Positions 6,644-13,500 of a stretch of 17,243 nt of DNA are shown here, in pieces. The notes below the pieces were generated by a model that saw only the letters and a list, made by a program, of their open reading frames with translations, searched no databases and was not told the DNA's origin. Position 1 is the stretch's first letter. Each line of letters opens with the position of its first letter. Origin of the DNA: Candidatus Microgenomates bacterium (GTDB lineage Bacteria; Patescibacteriota; Microgenomatia; UBA1406; GWC2-37-13); contig JACOTV010000126.1 of NCBI GenBank assembly GCA_016178125.1, positions 1-17,243 on the forward strand, in the 5' to 3' direction. The position numbers were made by a program, and so were the translations under genes.

Positions 6644-7666
6644 ATGGTAGGCATTATTTCTTACGGATTTTATATTCCGCGTTACCGAATTAAAACGGCT
6701 GATATTGCCGGCGTTTGGGGAAAAGATCCTGCCGACATTGAAGGATCTCTTCGTATAAAACAAAAAGCAGTAGCGGGGGTCGACGAAGATTCTCTTACCA
6801 TGGGGTACGAGTCTGCGGCTATGTGTCTTTCGGGGTCGGGAGTAAATCACACCAACATTGGGTCAGTTTTGTTTGGCTCCGAAACGCCTCCGTATTCGGT
6901 AAATCCCACCTCAACCATCCTCGCCGAGTTTTTAGGGATTAAACAGCACTATCTTTCCTATGACATGCAGTTTGCCTGTAAAGCCGCAACGGGCGGAATT
7001 ATTTCCACCCTAGGACTCATTAAAAGTGGCGACGTACAGTATGGGTTGGTAACCGGCTCCGACAAGGCAAACGCCAAAGTGCATGACGCGCTCGAATACA
7101 CCGCGGGGTCTGGGTCAGTCTCAGTACTCTTGGGAAAGAAGGATCCTATTCTGAATATCCACGGTTGGTCATCGTTTTCGTCAGACACCCCCGACTTTTG
7201 GCGGCGTGAAGGAATACGGTATCCATCACATGGTGGTCGATTCACCGGAAAACCCTCGTATTTTCACCATGTGCGTGCAAGTTCGAGCGCAGTCCTTGAG
7301 AAAACAAATCACAAACCACAAGATTTTAAATACGCTGTTTTTCATATGCCAAACGGCAAATTCCCCCTCGAGGTTGGTCTCTCGCTCGGATTCACCAAAG
7401 AACAAATTCTTCCCGCACTCGTCATTACTCAACTGGGCAATTCATATACCGCATCGGCGCTTATGGGACTTGTCGCGGTTCTCGATGTTGTGCAACCTGG
7501 CGAAAAAGTATTCTTTGCATCTTATGGATCCGGTGCTGGGTCAGACGCATTTGTATTTGAAGCCACTGAGAACATAAAAAATAAGCGTCGAAATTTTAAG
7601 AAGCACATTGCGGAAACAAAAGAAATTGATTACACAACGTATCTAAAATTTATGGGCACAATATGA
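6644..7666 (+). CDS. Hydroxymethylglutaryl-CoA synthase, archaeal type
   Basis: It condenses acetyl-CoA with acetoacetyl-CoA to HMG-CoA. The 340-residue length and N-terminus (MVGIISYGFYIPRYRI) match the archaeal/bacterial short form. The catalytic triad is visible: Glu80 in GSETPPYSVNPTS, Cys112 in MQFACKAATGG (the acetylated nucleophile), and His234 in FHMPNGKFP. Further conserved parts are TGSDKANA, GNSYTASALMGL and FASYGSGAGSDAF. The stop TGA overlaps the thiolase ATG by 4 bases, so synthase and thiolase are probably translationally coupled. In archaea these two proteins and a DUF35 protein form one complex that passes acetoacetyl-CoA directly between active sites; the same order here suggests the same complex. 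A TTAGGTG sequence lies a few bases before the start as a possible weak ribosome-binding site. Confidence 0.96.
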   Translation: MVGIISYGFYIPRYRIKTADIAGVWGKDPADIEGSLRIKQKAVAGVDEDSLTMGYESAAMCLSGSGVNHTNIGSVLFGSETPPYSVNPTSTILAEFLGIKQHYLSYDMQFACKAATGGIISTLGLIKSGDVQYGLVTGSDKANAKVHDALEYTAGSGSVSVLLGKKDPILNIHGWSSFSSDTPDFWRREGIRYPSHGGRFTGKPSYFHHVRASSSAVLEKTNHKPQDFKYAVFHMPNGKFPLEVGLSLGFTKEQILPALVITQLGNSYTASALMGLVAVLDVVQPGEKVFFASYGSGAGSDAFVFEATENIKNKRRNFKKHIAETKEIDYTTYLKFMGTI

Positions 7667-8811
7667 ATGCAGTAATCGGATACTACACCACCCAATTTGG
7701 TGAGCTGTGGGAACAATCGCTTTTTCAACTTGTTGAGGAGGCAATCCACGGTGCGCTTACTTCGGCCAAGCTCGATGCGGGCCAAATCGATGCGATATTT
7801 TATGGAAACATGTTGGCTGGAGTTCTTGATAATAATCTTCACGCACCTGCCAAGATCGCCGAGATTGTCGGGCATCACTTGCCGGTGTTTCGTGTAGAGT
7901 CGGCTTGTGCCTCAGGCGGCATGGCGTTTCATTTGGCCAACCAATACTTAAATGCGGGAGCTGGCAAAACCGTTCTTGCAATTGGTGCCGAAAAAATGAC
8001 CGACTACTCTCCTGAACAAACAACTCGTGCACTTGCCGCTGCTGCATCTGGTGAAGAACAAGAAGCAGGTCTTACATTCCCGGGTCTGTATGCCATGATG
8101 GCGCGCAGCTACCTCGATGAATACAATTACACCGAAGAAAACTTAGCCTATGTTGCGCACAAAAACCATTTTCACGGAAGTCTTAATAAGAAGGCCCATT
8201 TTAGAAAAGAAATTTCGGTAGCAAGTATTTTAAAGAGTGCGTATGTTGCACATCCGCTAAAGGTTCTTGATTGTTCGCCTATTTCAGACGGCGCGTCGGC
8301 GGTCGTTTTATCAGCCGACGCGCAACTCACCAAAAAGCACAAGCATGCACAAATTCTTTCAAGCGAAGTCGCGACAGATTCTATATCACTCAAACATCGC
8401 AAAAGTCTAACCGAAATATATTCTTCAAAACTTGCCGCCGAGAAGGCGTTTGAGAGTGCTGGAATTTCACCAACCGATATTAACGTTGCCGAACTTCACG
8501 ACTGCTTTACGATCGCCGAACTGTTTGCAATGGAGGCAATAGGATTTTGGAAGCCAGGCGAAGGCGGGGCACAAATCAAAGAACAATCCACGAAGTTCGG
8601 ATCAGGTTCGTCACTTATCGTGAACACATCTGGTGGACTCAAAGCGGCAGGTCACCCAGTCGGCGCAACGGGTATCAAGCAAATAGGGGAGCTTTACCTG
8701 CAGCTTACCGGGCAAGCCGATGGACGACAAGTGGAAAAGGCGACATACGGGCTGGCACAAAATGTTGGCGGTTCAGGCGGTACATCAGTAGTTAGTATCT
8801 TAGGAATATGA
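7663..8811 (+). CDS. Acetyl-CoA acetyltransferase (acetoacetyl-CoA thiolase), archaeal/SCP2-like
   Basis: It makes acetoacetyl-CoA from two acetyl-CoA, the first step of the pathway. At 382 residues it has the thiolase fold with Cys82 in VESACASGGMA as acyl acceptor, His279 in AELHDCFTIAE and His331 in GGLKAAGHPVGATG. The C-terminal segment reads NVGGSGGTSVVS, without the second cysteine (CxG) of classical biosynthetic thiolases; this is the usual state of the archaeal and SCP2-like thiolase group and agrees with a gene next to a DUF35 protein. It overlaps HMG-CoA synthase upstream and DUF35 downstream by 4 bases each (ATGA), so all three are likely to be made in fixed proportion. Confidence 0.95.
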   Translation: MNAVIGYYTTQFGELWEQSLFQLVEEAIHGALTSAKLDAGQIDAIFYGNMLAGVLDNNLHAPAKIAEIVGHHLPVFRVESACASGGMAFHLANQYLNAGAGKTVLAIGAEKMTDYSPEQTTRALAAAASGEEQEAGLTFPGLYAMMARSYLDEYNYTEENLAYVAHKNHFHGSLNKKAHFRKEISVASILKSAYVAHPLKVLDCSPISDGASAVVLSADAQLTKKHKHAQILSSEVATDSISLKHRKSLTEIYSSKLAAEKAFESAGISPTDINVAELHDCFTIAELFAMEAIGFWKPGEGGAQIKEQSTKFGSGSSLIVNTSGGLKAAGHPVGATGIKQIGELYLQLTGQADGRQVEKATYGLAQNVGGSGGTSVVSILGI

Positions 8812-9107
8812 TATCACCAGTCAAAATTTGGAGACGACAAAAAGTAGTGCGCGAGCGACTCGGACATCGCGGAAAGATTATTTCATGGACCATGATTATG
8901 GTCCCAGGAGGTGACTTTAAAGACGTCGCGCCATATCCTGTGGCAATAGTGGAGTTGACCGACGGAAACCGTGCAGTCGGCCAGATCGTCGATTATATAA
9001 GTGAAGATTTGACCGTCGGTCGCGAAGTTATTGGTATCCTGCGTAAGGTCCGTAAACCCTCAGACGACGGCGTGATCGCGTATGGGTTGAAGTTTAAACC
9101 CATATGA
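8808..9107 (+). CDS. DUF35 OB-fold protein lacking its zinc ribbon
   Basis: This 99-residue protein matches the OB-fold part of DUF35 proteins: GKIISWTMIMVPGGDFKDVAPY (22-43), VAIVELTDGNRAVGQIVD, DLTVGREVIGILRK, then DGVIAYGLKFKPI at the end. In the archaeal thiolase/HMG-CoA-synthase complex the DUF35 subunit sits between the two enzymes and helps form a shared CoA-binding site. Archaeal members have about 130 residues with an N-terminal rubredoxin-like zinc ribbon of four Cys. Here the entry helix (SPVKIWRRQKVVRERLG) runs directly into the OB fold and the whole protein contains no Cys, so the ribbon is absent. The start overlaps the thiolase stop by 4 bases. Role as scaffold is inferred from family and gene order. 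Confidence 0.88.
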   Translation: MISPVKIWRRQKVVRERLGHRGKIISWTMIMVPGGDFKDVAPYPVAIVELTDGNRAVGQIVDYISEDLTVGREVIGILRKVRKPSDDGVIAYGLKFKPI

Positions 9108-9119
9108 TGACCAATAATT

Positions 9120-10064
9120 ATGAAACTCACCTATTCTGCTCCTGCAAAAATAATCATTACCGGCGAGCATTCTGGAGTATACGGGAAACCGATGCTTATT
9201 TCGGCGCTTAAAGAACGACTCTCCTTTACGGTCGAAGATGCACCAGTCACTAAAGCTGATAAAGATATCGATTTAATATCAAAAAACGTTAGACACTCAC
9301 TTAAAAAAAGTGGCGTAGAGTTTGATAACAAACCTTATTCCTACACTATCTCCTCAGACATACCCGCAAAAAAAAATCTCGGGTCTTCGGCCGCGCTCAG
9401 TGTCGCCGCGTCTGCCGCACTTCTTCATTTCTACACTGGTCGAGAATTTTCAAAGGAGGTCATAAATCAGGTTGCGTATATGTCTGAGAAGCATTTCCAC
9501 GGAAATCCCTCAGGCGGCGACAATAGTACTTCATGTTTTGGTGGATTCATTTATTTCAGAAAAGAGTTTGAATTTTTAAAAAATATTTCGTCGCTGAATG
9601 CAAAAATTCCAAAAAATATCATGGACCGGCTTTTCATCATTGACAGCGGTAATGCCGTTGAAACAACCGGTGAAATGGTTGAAAAGGTGGGAAAATTTTA
9701 CAACGCACATCCTACAGCCGCCGAACAGATTATGAATTCTATCGAAAAAATAACCAAGCGCATCGTCGTATCAATAGTTAAGGAAGATCCGAATATGTTT
9801 GTTGAGTCCCTCTGCGAAAACGAACGCCTTCTTGAAGAACTTGGCGTAGTCTCAGAGCAAACAAAAAAACGTATTGCATCACTCTCGGATCTTGGTGTCG
9901 CCAAAGTAACCGGTGGCGGCGGTTTTAAAGAAGGTTCAGGCAATCTGTTATTTTTTGCAATTGATCCCATTGCCGCAGAGAAGGAGTTTAAGAAAAAGAA
10001 TATTACCGTTACCAAGTTTGTTCAAGACTTTGAAGGAGTGAGGCAAGAGAAAAAATATAACTAA
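9120..10064 (+). CDS. mvk: Mevalonate kinase (GHMP kinase)
   Basis: It would phosphorylate mevalonate to 5-phosphomevalonate with ATP. The 314 residues show the three GHMP regions: APAKIIITGEHSGVYGKP near the N-terminus, the phosphate-binding PAKKNLGSSAA (82-92), and KVTGGGGFKEGSG (262-274). Between them EKHFHGNPSGGDNSTSCFGG (123-142) matches the mevalonate-kinase pattern (E...HGxPSGxDN...GG) with the catalytic Glu123 and Asp134, which separates it from phosphomevalonate kinase. The third motif is unusual: the family normally reads TGAGGGGC, here TGGGGFKEGSGN, a small insertion and loss of the Cys. The gene lies 12 bases after DUF35 and 1 base before the second kinase. The symbol is by motif and context; substrate is inferred. 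Confidence 0.85.
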   Translation: MKLTYSAPAKIIITGEHSGVYGKPMLISALKERLSFTVEDAPVTKADKDIDLISKNVRHSLKKSGVEFDNKPYSYTISSDIPAKKNLGSSAALSVAASAALLHFYTGREFSKEVINQVAYMSEKHFHGNPSGGDNSTSCFGGFIYFRKEFEFLKNISSLNAKIPKNIMDRLFIIDSGNAVETTGEMVEKVGKFYNAHPTAAEQIMNSIEKITKRIVVSIVKEDPNMFVESLCENERLLEELGVVSEQTKKRIASLSDLGVAKVTGGGGFKEGSGNLLFFAIDPIAAEKEFKKKNITVTKFVQDFEGVRQEKKYN

Positions 10065-10065
10065 C

Positions 10066-11052
10066 ATGAAGACAGTCACTGTATCGGCACCGGGAAAACT
10101 GATGATAATGGGTGAGCATGCGGTTGTGTATGATCGTCCGTGTATAGTGACGGCCGTGGGGTCTAGAATCAAGCTTACGATTGAAGAACTGTCTGTCCCC
10201 GAATTTATGCTTGATGCCGCAGACGTAAATGTAGTTGAATATAAGAAGTCTCTTAGTGAAATTGGCGCTGGATACATCCCAAAGGGTGCAATGTTTGTTG
10301 AGGTTGCCTTAAGAAATGTAATGCAGTCTGCGGGAGTGGACAATCTTCATGGAAACGGAATAAAAATGATAACCCATACAGATTTCTCTTCACAGTATGG
10401 ATTCGGTTCATCGTCAGCAGCTACGGTATGTGTGATAAAAGGATTGTCCGAGTACATGGGACTTTCGTTGGGAAATCGGGAGATCTTTAATCTTGCGTAT
10501 AAAACCGTGCTCGATGTACAAGGAAAAGGATCGGGGTTCGATATCGCAGCTGCGGTGTATGGCGGAACACTCTATTTTATGACAGGGGGAAAAGTAATCG
10601 AGCCGATACAAATTGATGAGCTACCGATTATCGTGGGATACAGTGGCGTAAAAGCAGACACGGTAACGCTCATTAATATGCTTGCCTATAAGGCAAAATC
10701 CGACCCATCATCGATTGACGGTAGCTACAACGAAATCGCGAGACTAGTCGATAGCGCTAAGTCGACAATTGTTGAAAAGAAATGGCAACTCGTGGGCAGC
10801 CTTATGAATCAAAATCAAGAATTGCTCAAGAGTTTAGGTGTATCAACGGACAAATTGGATGCCATGATAGAAGCAGCACGAGACGCCGGCGCCTATGGCG
10901 CCAAACTCTCAGGCGCCGGCGGCGGAGATTGCATGATCGCCGTGGCTCCTCGAGACAAAACACAAGCGGTCAAAGATGCGATCACCGCAGCGGGTGGACT
11001 AATCATAGAAGTCGAAAGTAATGTAGGAGGAGTAAAGGTTGAAGCATACTAA
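10066..11052 (+). CDS. GHMP kinase, probable phosphomevalonate kinase
   Basis: At 328 residues this has the GHMP motifs APGKLMIMGEHAVVYDRP (8-25), FGSSSAATV (113-121) and AKLSGAGGGDC (279-289). The middle motif GKGSGFDIAAAVYGG (153-167) and the ending GGGDC are those of phosphomevalonate kinases rather than mevalonate kinases (which have PSGxDN and GGGGC), and a GYSGVKADT segment resembles the PMK GxxGxxAxT loop. The N-terminal motif, however, looks more like mevalonate kinase, so the assignment rests partly on elimination: a mevalonate kinase is already encoded just upstream and a decarboxylase follows. It would convert 5-phosphomevalonate to diphosphomevalonate. It starts 1 base after the upstream stop and its 3' end contains the Shine-Dalgarno and TTG start of the next gene. 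Confidence 0.78.
   Translation: MKTVTVSAPGKLMIMGEHAVVYDRPCIVTAVGSRIKLTIEELSVPEFMLDAADVNVVEYKKSLSEIGAGYIPKGAMFVEVALRNVMQSAGVDNLHGNGIKMITHTDFSSQYGFGSSSAATVCVIKGLSEYMGLSLGNREIFNLAYKTVLDVQGKGSGFDIAAAVYGGTLYFMTGGKVIEPIQIDELPIIVGYSGVKADTVTLINMLAYKAKSDPSSIDGSYNEIARLVDSAKSTIVEKKWQLVGSLMNQNQELLKSLGVSTDKLDAMIEAARDAGAYGAKLSGAGGGDCMIAVAPRDKTQAVKDAITAAGGLIIEVESNVGGVKVEAY
11025..11030 (+). promoter_or_regulatory. Strong Shine-Dalgarno sequence fixing a TTG start
   Basis: AGGAGG, a full match to the 16S tail complement, lies 8 bases before the TTG at 11039, inside the last codons of the upstream kinase gene. It decides the start of the Nudix gene and is the only strong ribosome-binding site I noticed in this window. 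Confidence 0.75.
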
Positions 11053-11554
11053 CGACACGACCGATGAGCAGAGTGAACTATTTATAGTCGTTGACCGCGA
11101 CGATAATATCGTTGGATATAGGACTCGCGGAGAATGCCATAACGACAAATCGCTTACCCATCGGTCAGTAAGTGTTGTTTTGTTTAACGATCATGGCGAG
11201 GTACTTCTTCAAAAACGGTCTATGACCAAAGATACATGGCCTGGCTACTATACCGTCTCAGCGTCAGGGCATGTAACAAAGGGGAGCACATACGAGGAAG
11301 CAGCAAAGCGAGAAATGGAAGAAGAAATTGGCTTGAGTACAGATCTAACGTACCAAACCAAGTTTTATATAGAGGAGCCATATGAATCCGAATTAGTAGC
11401 TGTTTTCACCGGGCATTATAACGGGCCCTTTAAGATAAATACTGCGGAACTCGAGGAAGCGAAATTTCATACCCAGGAGGAAGCAATTACACTAAGCGAC
11501 AAAATGACCTCTGCCGCGGCGCATACGTTAAAAGTATTGGGTATTCTTAAATAA
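11039..11554 (+). CDS. Nudix hydrolase, IPP isomerase (type I)-like, catalytic Cys replaced by Ser
   Basis: This 171-residue protein starts at a TTG overlapping the upstream kinase by 14 bases, supported by a perfect Shine-Dalgarno. It aligns by eye with type I isopentenyl diphosphate isomerase: His34 and His41 (same 7-residue spacing as E. coli Idi His25/His32), KRSMTKDTWPGYYT, His78, and ESELVAVF with Glu116/Glu118 (Idi Glu114/Glu116), all metal or catalytic ligands. The Idi catalytic Cys67 position is Ser76 (SASGH). The Nudix box is GHVTKGSTYEEAAKREMEEEIGL with Ser where the first Glu is usual. Placement between kinase and decarboxylase genes argues for IPP/DMAPP isomerisation, but the missing Cys leaves another Nudix activity (YfcD-like) possible. 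Confidence 0.85.
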   Translation: MKHTNDTTDEQSELFIVVDRDDNIVGYRTRGECHNDKSLTHRSVSVVLFNDHGEVLLQKRSMTKDTWPGYYTVSASGHVTKGSTYEEAAKREMEEEIGLSTDLTYQTKFYIEEPYESELVAVFTGHYNGPFKINTAELEEAKFHTQEEAITLSDKMTSAAAHTLKVLGILK

Positions 11555-11555
11555 C

Positions 11556-12533
11556 ATGAAAAAAACAGCCGTCGCGCCTTCGAACATTGCGTTCATCAAG
11601 TACTGGGGACGAAAAGACGAAGAATTACGGCTCCCCGAAAACGGGAGTATCTCGATGTGTCTTTCGCGACTTACGACAACCTCAACTGTTGAATTCAACG
11701 AATCATTTCTGAAAGACGAGATCGTGATAAATGGGACTATCGAAGAACGCGAAGCGAGTCGGGTCGTGAAGCATTTAGACCGCGTACGAAAGATTGCAGG
11801 AATACCACTATTTGCAAAAGTTGTGGCGGCCAATAATTTCCCCACAGGTACTGGTCTATCGTCGTCTGCTTCAGGATTTGCGGCGCTGACATTGGCGGCG
11901 TGCGCCGCGACTGGTATCACCATGAATGAACAAGAATTATCCATTCTTGCACGGCAAGGTTCAGGATCAGCATGTCGGTCAATCCCTTCGGGGTTTGTTG
12001 AGTGGCTCGACGGTGACACCTCGGAATCTTCATATGCTCATTCTTTATATCCGCCCGGCTATTGGGACATCGCCGACATAGTCGCAATCGTATCCGAAGG
12101 GCGCAAAGATGTTGCGACAAGTCAAGGTATGAAACTCTTTGGAACGAGCCCGTTTTCTGAGGCGCGCAAATCAGGGATCCCTCAAAAAATTGTTGAGATA
12201 AAAGATGCACTGAGCAAAAAGGATTTCACCAAATTTGGAGAAATCTCAGAAGCCGAAGCACTCAACATGCACGCGGTCATGCTGACATCGTGTCCATCGC
12301 TTATTTATTGGACACCGGGAACATTGCGGCTTATGAAATTGGTGAAACAATGGAGAACTGAGGGAGTCGAAGTGTATTTTACCATTAACACCGGGCAGGA
12401 TATTCATCTGTTAGTACAGGGAGCCGATGTACATAAGATTTCTGAGAAATTGAAAGAATTGGAGTTTGTGAAAGAGACGATCGTCAATAAACCATCTGCG
12501 GGCGCTCAATTAATTACAGAAGATCTTTTTTGA
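11556..12533 (+). CDS. mvaD: Diphosphomevalonate decarboxylase homologue with altered catalytic motif
   Basis: It should convert diphosphomevalonate (or a phosphomevalonate) to IPP with ATP and loss of CO2. The 325 residues follow the family: APSNIAFIKYWGRKDEELRLP (7-27), NNFPTGTGLSSSASGFAAL (93-111), ARQGSGSACRSIPSGFVEW (132-150) with Arg141 at the position of catalytic Arg144 in the staphylococcal enzyme, and NMHAVML (237-243). The motif that holds the essential Asp in classical enzymes (FDAGPN or MDAGPN) reads INTGQD at 277-282: the Asp position is Asn278 and the final Asn position is Asp282. Family membership is clear; whether it decarboxylates normally, or on which substrate, is not. It starts 1 base after the Nudix gene and ends the operon, overlapping the convergent gene by 20 bases. 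Confidence 0.9.
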   Translation: MKKTAVAPSNIAFIKYWGRKDEELRLPENGSISMCLSRLTTTSTVEFNESFLKDEIVINGTIEEREASRVVKHLDRVRKIAGIPLFAKVVAANNFPTGTGLSSSASGFAALTLAACAATGITMNEQELSILARQGSGSACRSIPSGFVEWLDGDTSESSYAHSLYPPGYWDIADIVAIVSEGRKDVATSQGMKLFGTSPFSEARKSGIPQKIVEIKDALSKKDFTKFGEISEAEALNMHAVMLTSCPSLIYWTPGTLRLMKLVKQWRTEGVEVYFTINTGQDIHLLVQGADVHKISEKLKELEFVKETIVNKPSAGAQLITEDLF

Positions 12534-13056
12534 TAAACTCCTTAACCCATGAAGCAAGTGACGGATAGATTGGATTTTTTATGTTTTTTACTTCTTCCGC
12601 TGGTTGCATCGTAAATCCATACGCTAATTCTTCATCCCAATCAGGAATATCCTTGACTGTTGCGATAAACAAGTGGCACACTTCATGTTCAATATATTCA
12701 CTATTGGGGTCTTTTGATTTATAGACCACATGACCTGGCGAGTGAAGTCCTTTTAATGCTTGTGGTTTGATCCCCCATTCTCGCTGCAAAGTCGTGTACA
12801 CAGCATCTTCGTTTGTTTGTATGGTGCCGTCGTCATAAAACACCGGGTGCGACGAAGCGGTGAGGTCAAACCACTTGTCAAACACCGGGTGTTTGCGGTG
12901 TTGCAGCAGATAGCGGTTGTCTATTTGTAACCCAATGGTTATCGCACGGTGAAGGATCCCTTTTTTGTGCGCTTCCCAACGCTCGACTTTCCCAAGTACA
13001 TTATCACGAGCGTCAACGTGGGGAATGTGAATGATTTTATCGTAGTAGTCGGTCAT
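12514..13056 (-). CDS. Second IPP isomerase (type I)-like Nudix protein, Cys to Ser
   Basis: From the ATG at 13056 this encodes 180 residues, close to E. coli Idi (182). An in-frame start farther upstream (13119) would run into the preceding gene and is less likely. Visible Idi-like features are HKKGILHRAITIGLQ (His30, His36), QHRKHPVFDKWFDLTASSHP with His70, and YIEHEVCHLF with Glu123 and Glu125 (equivalents of Idi Glu114/Glu116). The catalytic Cys position (CGHP or CSHP in Idi) is Ser68. The Nudix-box helix (AVYTTLQREWGI) is degenerate, as in Idi. It lies 11 bases after a pilin-like gene on the minus strand and converges with the mevalonate operon, overlapping the decarboxylase by 20 bases. 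Isomerase activity or a related diphosphate hydrolase are both possible. Confidence 0.8.
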   Translation of the reverse strand: MTDYYDKIIHIPHVDARDNVLGKVERWEAHKKGILHRAITIGLQIDNRYLLQHRKHPVFDKWFDLTASSHPVFYDDGTIQTNEDAVYTTLQREWGIKPQALKGLHSPGHVVYKSKDPNSEYIEHEVCHLFIATVKDIPDWDEELAYGFTMQPAEEVKNIKNPIYPSLASWVKEFIKKDLL

Positions 13057-13067
13057 AGCGGCTGTTC

Positions 13068-13499
13068 TTATGGTGGCAGGCTTCCCGGACAGGTACATAC
13101 ACCCGATCTGGCTACACATCCGGCGGGACAGCTAATGGAACCGTCGTTTTCTGTGTTTAGGGTCGGCAATTTGAACTGGATTGCGCCATTTTGAACACTG
13201 ATTATAGAACCACCGAGAATAACTTGGAATATCAGGCCGAATAAGGCGAACACGATAATAAGTACAAAAATACCAATAACCGCGTTACGAATGCGTCCTT
13301 GGGCCTTCATGAGTTTTTCCTTGTCGCCTCCTGAGGTTATCCAGTTTAGAGCTCCCCAAAGCATATAGACAAGCGCGACAATACCGGCAACGGTAAAAAC
13401 GAGCGCAATAATTACTCCAATGAGGTTCCCCAGGTCGGTTGTGGGGTTTGAGCCAATGGGGGCCGGGCTATCAACGCGACCAAATATATTGTTTTCCAT
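13068..13499 (-). CDS. Pilin-like two-helix membrane protein with Cys-rich tail
   Basis: This 143-residue protein has two membrane helices (about 24-48 and 73-97) joined by the loop WITSGGDKEKLMKAQGRIR, the TSGG...K...R pattern of small VirB2/TrbC-like or Mbov_0395-type pilin-like proteins common in Patescibacteria. After the second helix comes a probably external tail ending in CPAGCVARSGVCTCPG, with four Cys (124, 128, 135, 137) and two closing prolines. It starts 1 base after the stop of its paralogue and is followed after 11 bases by the Nudix gene. A role in type IV secretion or surface structures is suggested only by family resemblance; no secretion ATPase is in this window. Confidence 0.72.
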   Translation of the reverse strand: MENNIFGRVDSPAPIGSNPTTDLGNLIGVIIALVFTVAGIVALVYMLWGALNWITSGGDKEKLMKAQGRIRNAVIGIFVLIIVFALFGLIFQVILGGSIISVQNGAIQFKLPTLNTENDGSISCPAGCVARSGVCTCPGSLPP

Positions 13500-13500
13500 G

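Noticed and set aside
7206..7577. Open frame of 123 codons in a second plus-strand frame
   Set aside because: Lies inside the HMG-CoA synthase gene, out of frame, without motifs or a start signal.
10885..10920. Perfect 9-base inverted repeat GCCGGCGCC ... GGCGCCGGC with an internal GGCGCC pair
   Set aside because: It lies in codons for the conserved GHMP motif 3 of the second kinase (AGAYGAKLSGAGGG); Gly/Ala codons explain the repeats, so no regulatory hairpin or attachment site is claimed.
11528..12019. Open frame of 163 codons on the minus strand
   Set aside because: Fully opposite mvaD, rich in Ser/Arg with no domain; a shadow of a well supported gene.
5492..12533. Alternative genetic code (UGA as Gly or Trp)
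   Set aside because: TGA ends several genes exactly at overlapping starts, and Trp is coded by TGG, so the standard bacterial code applies.
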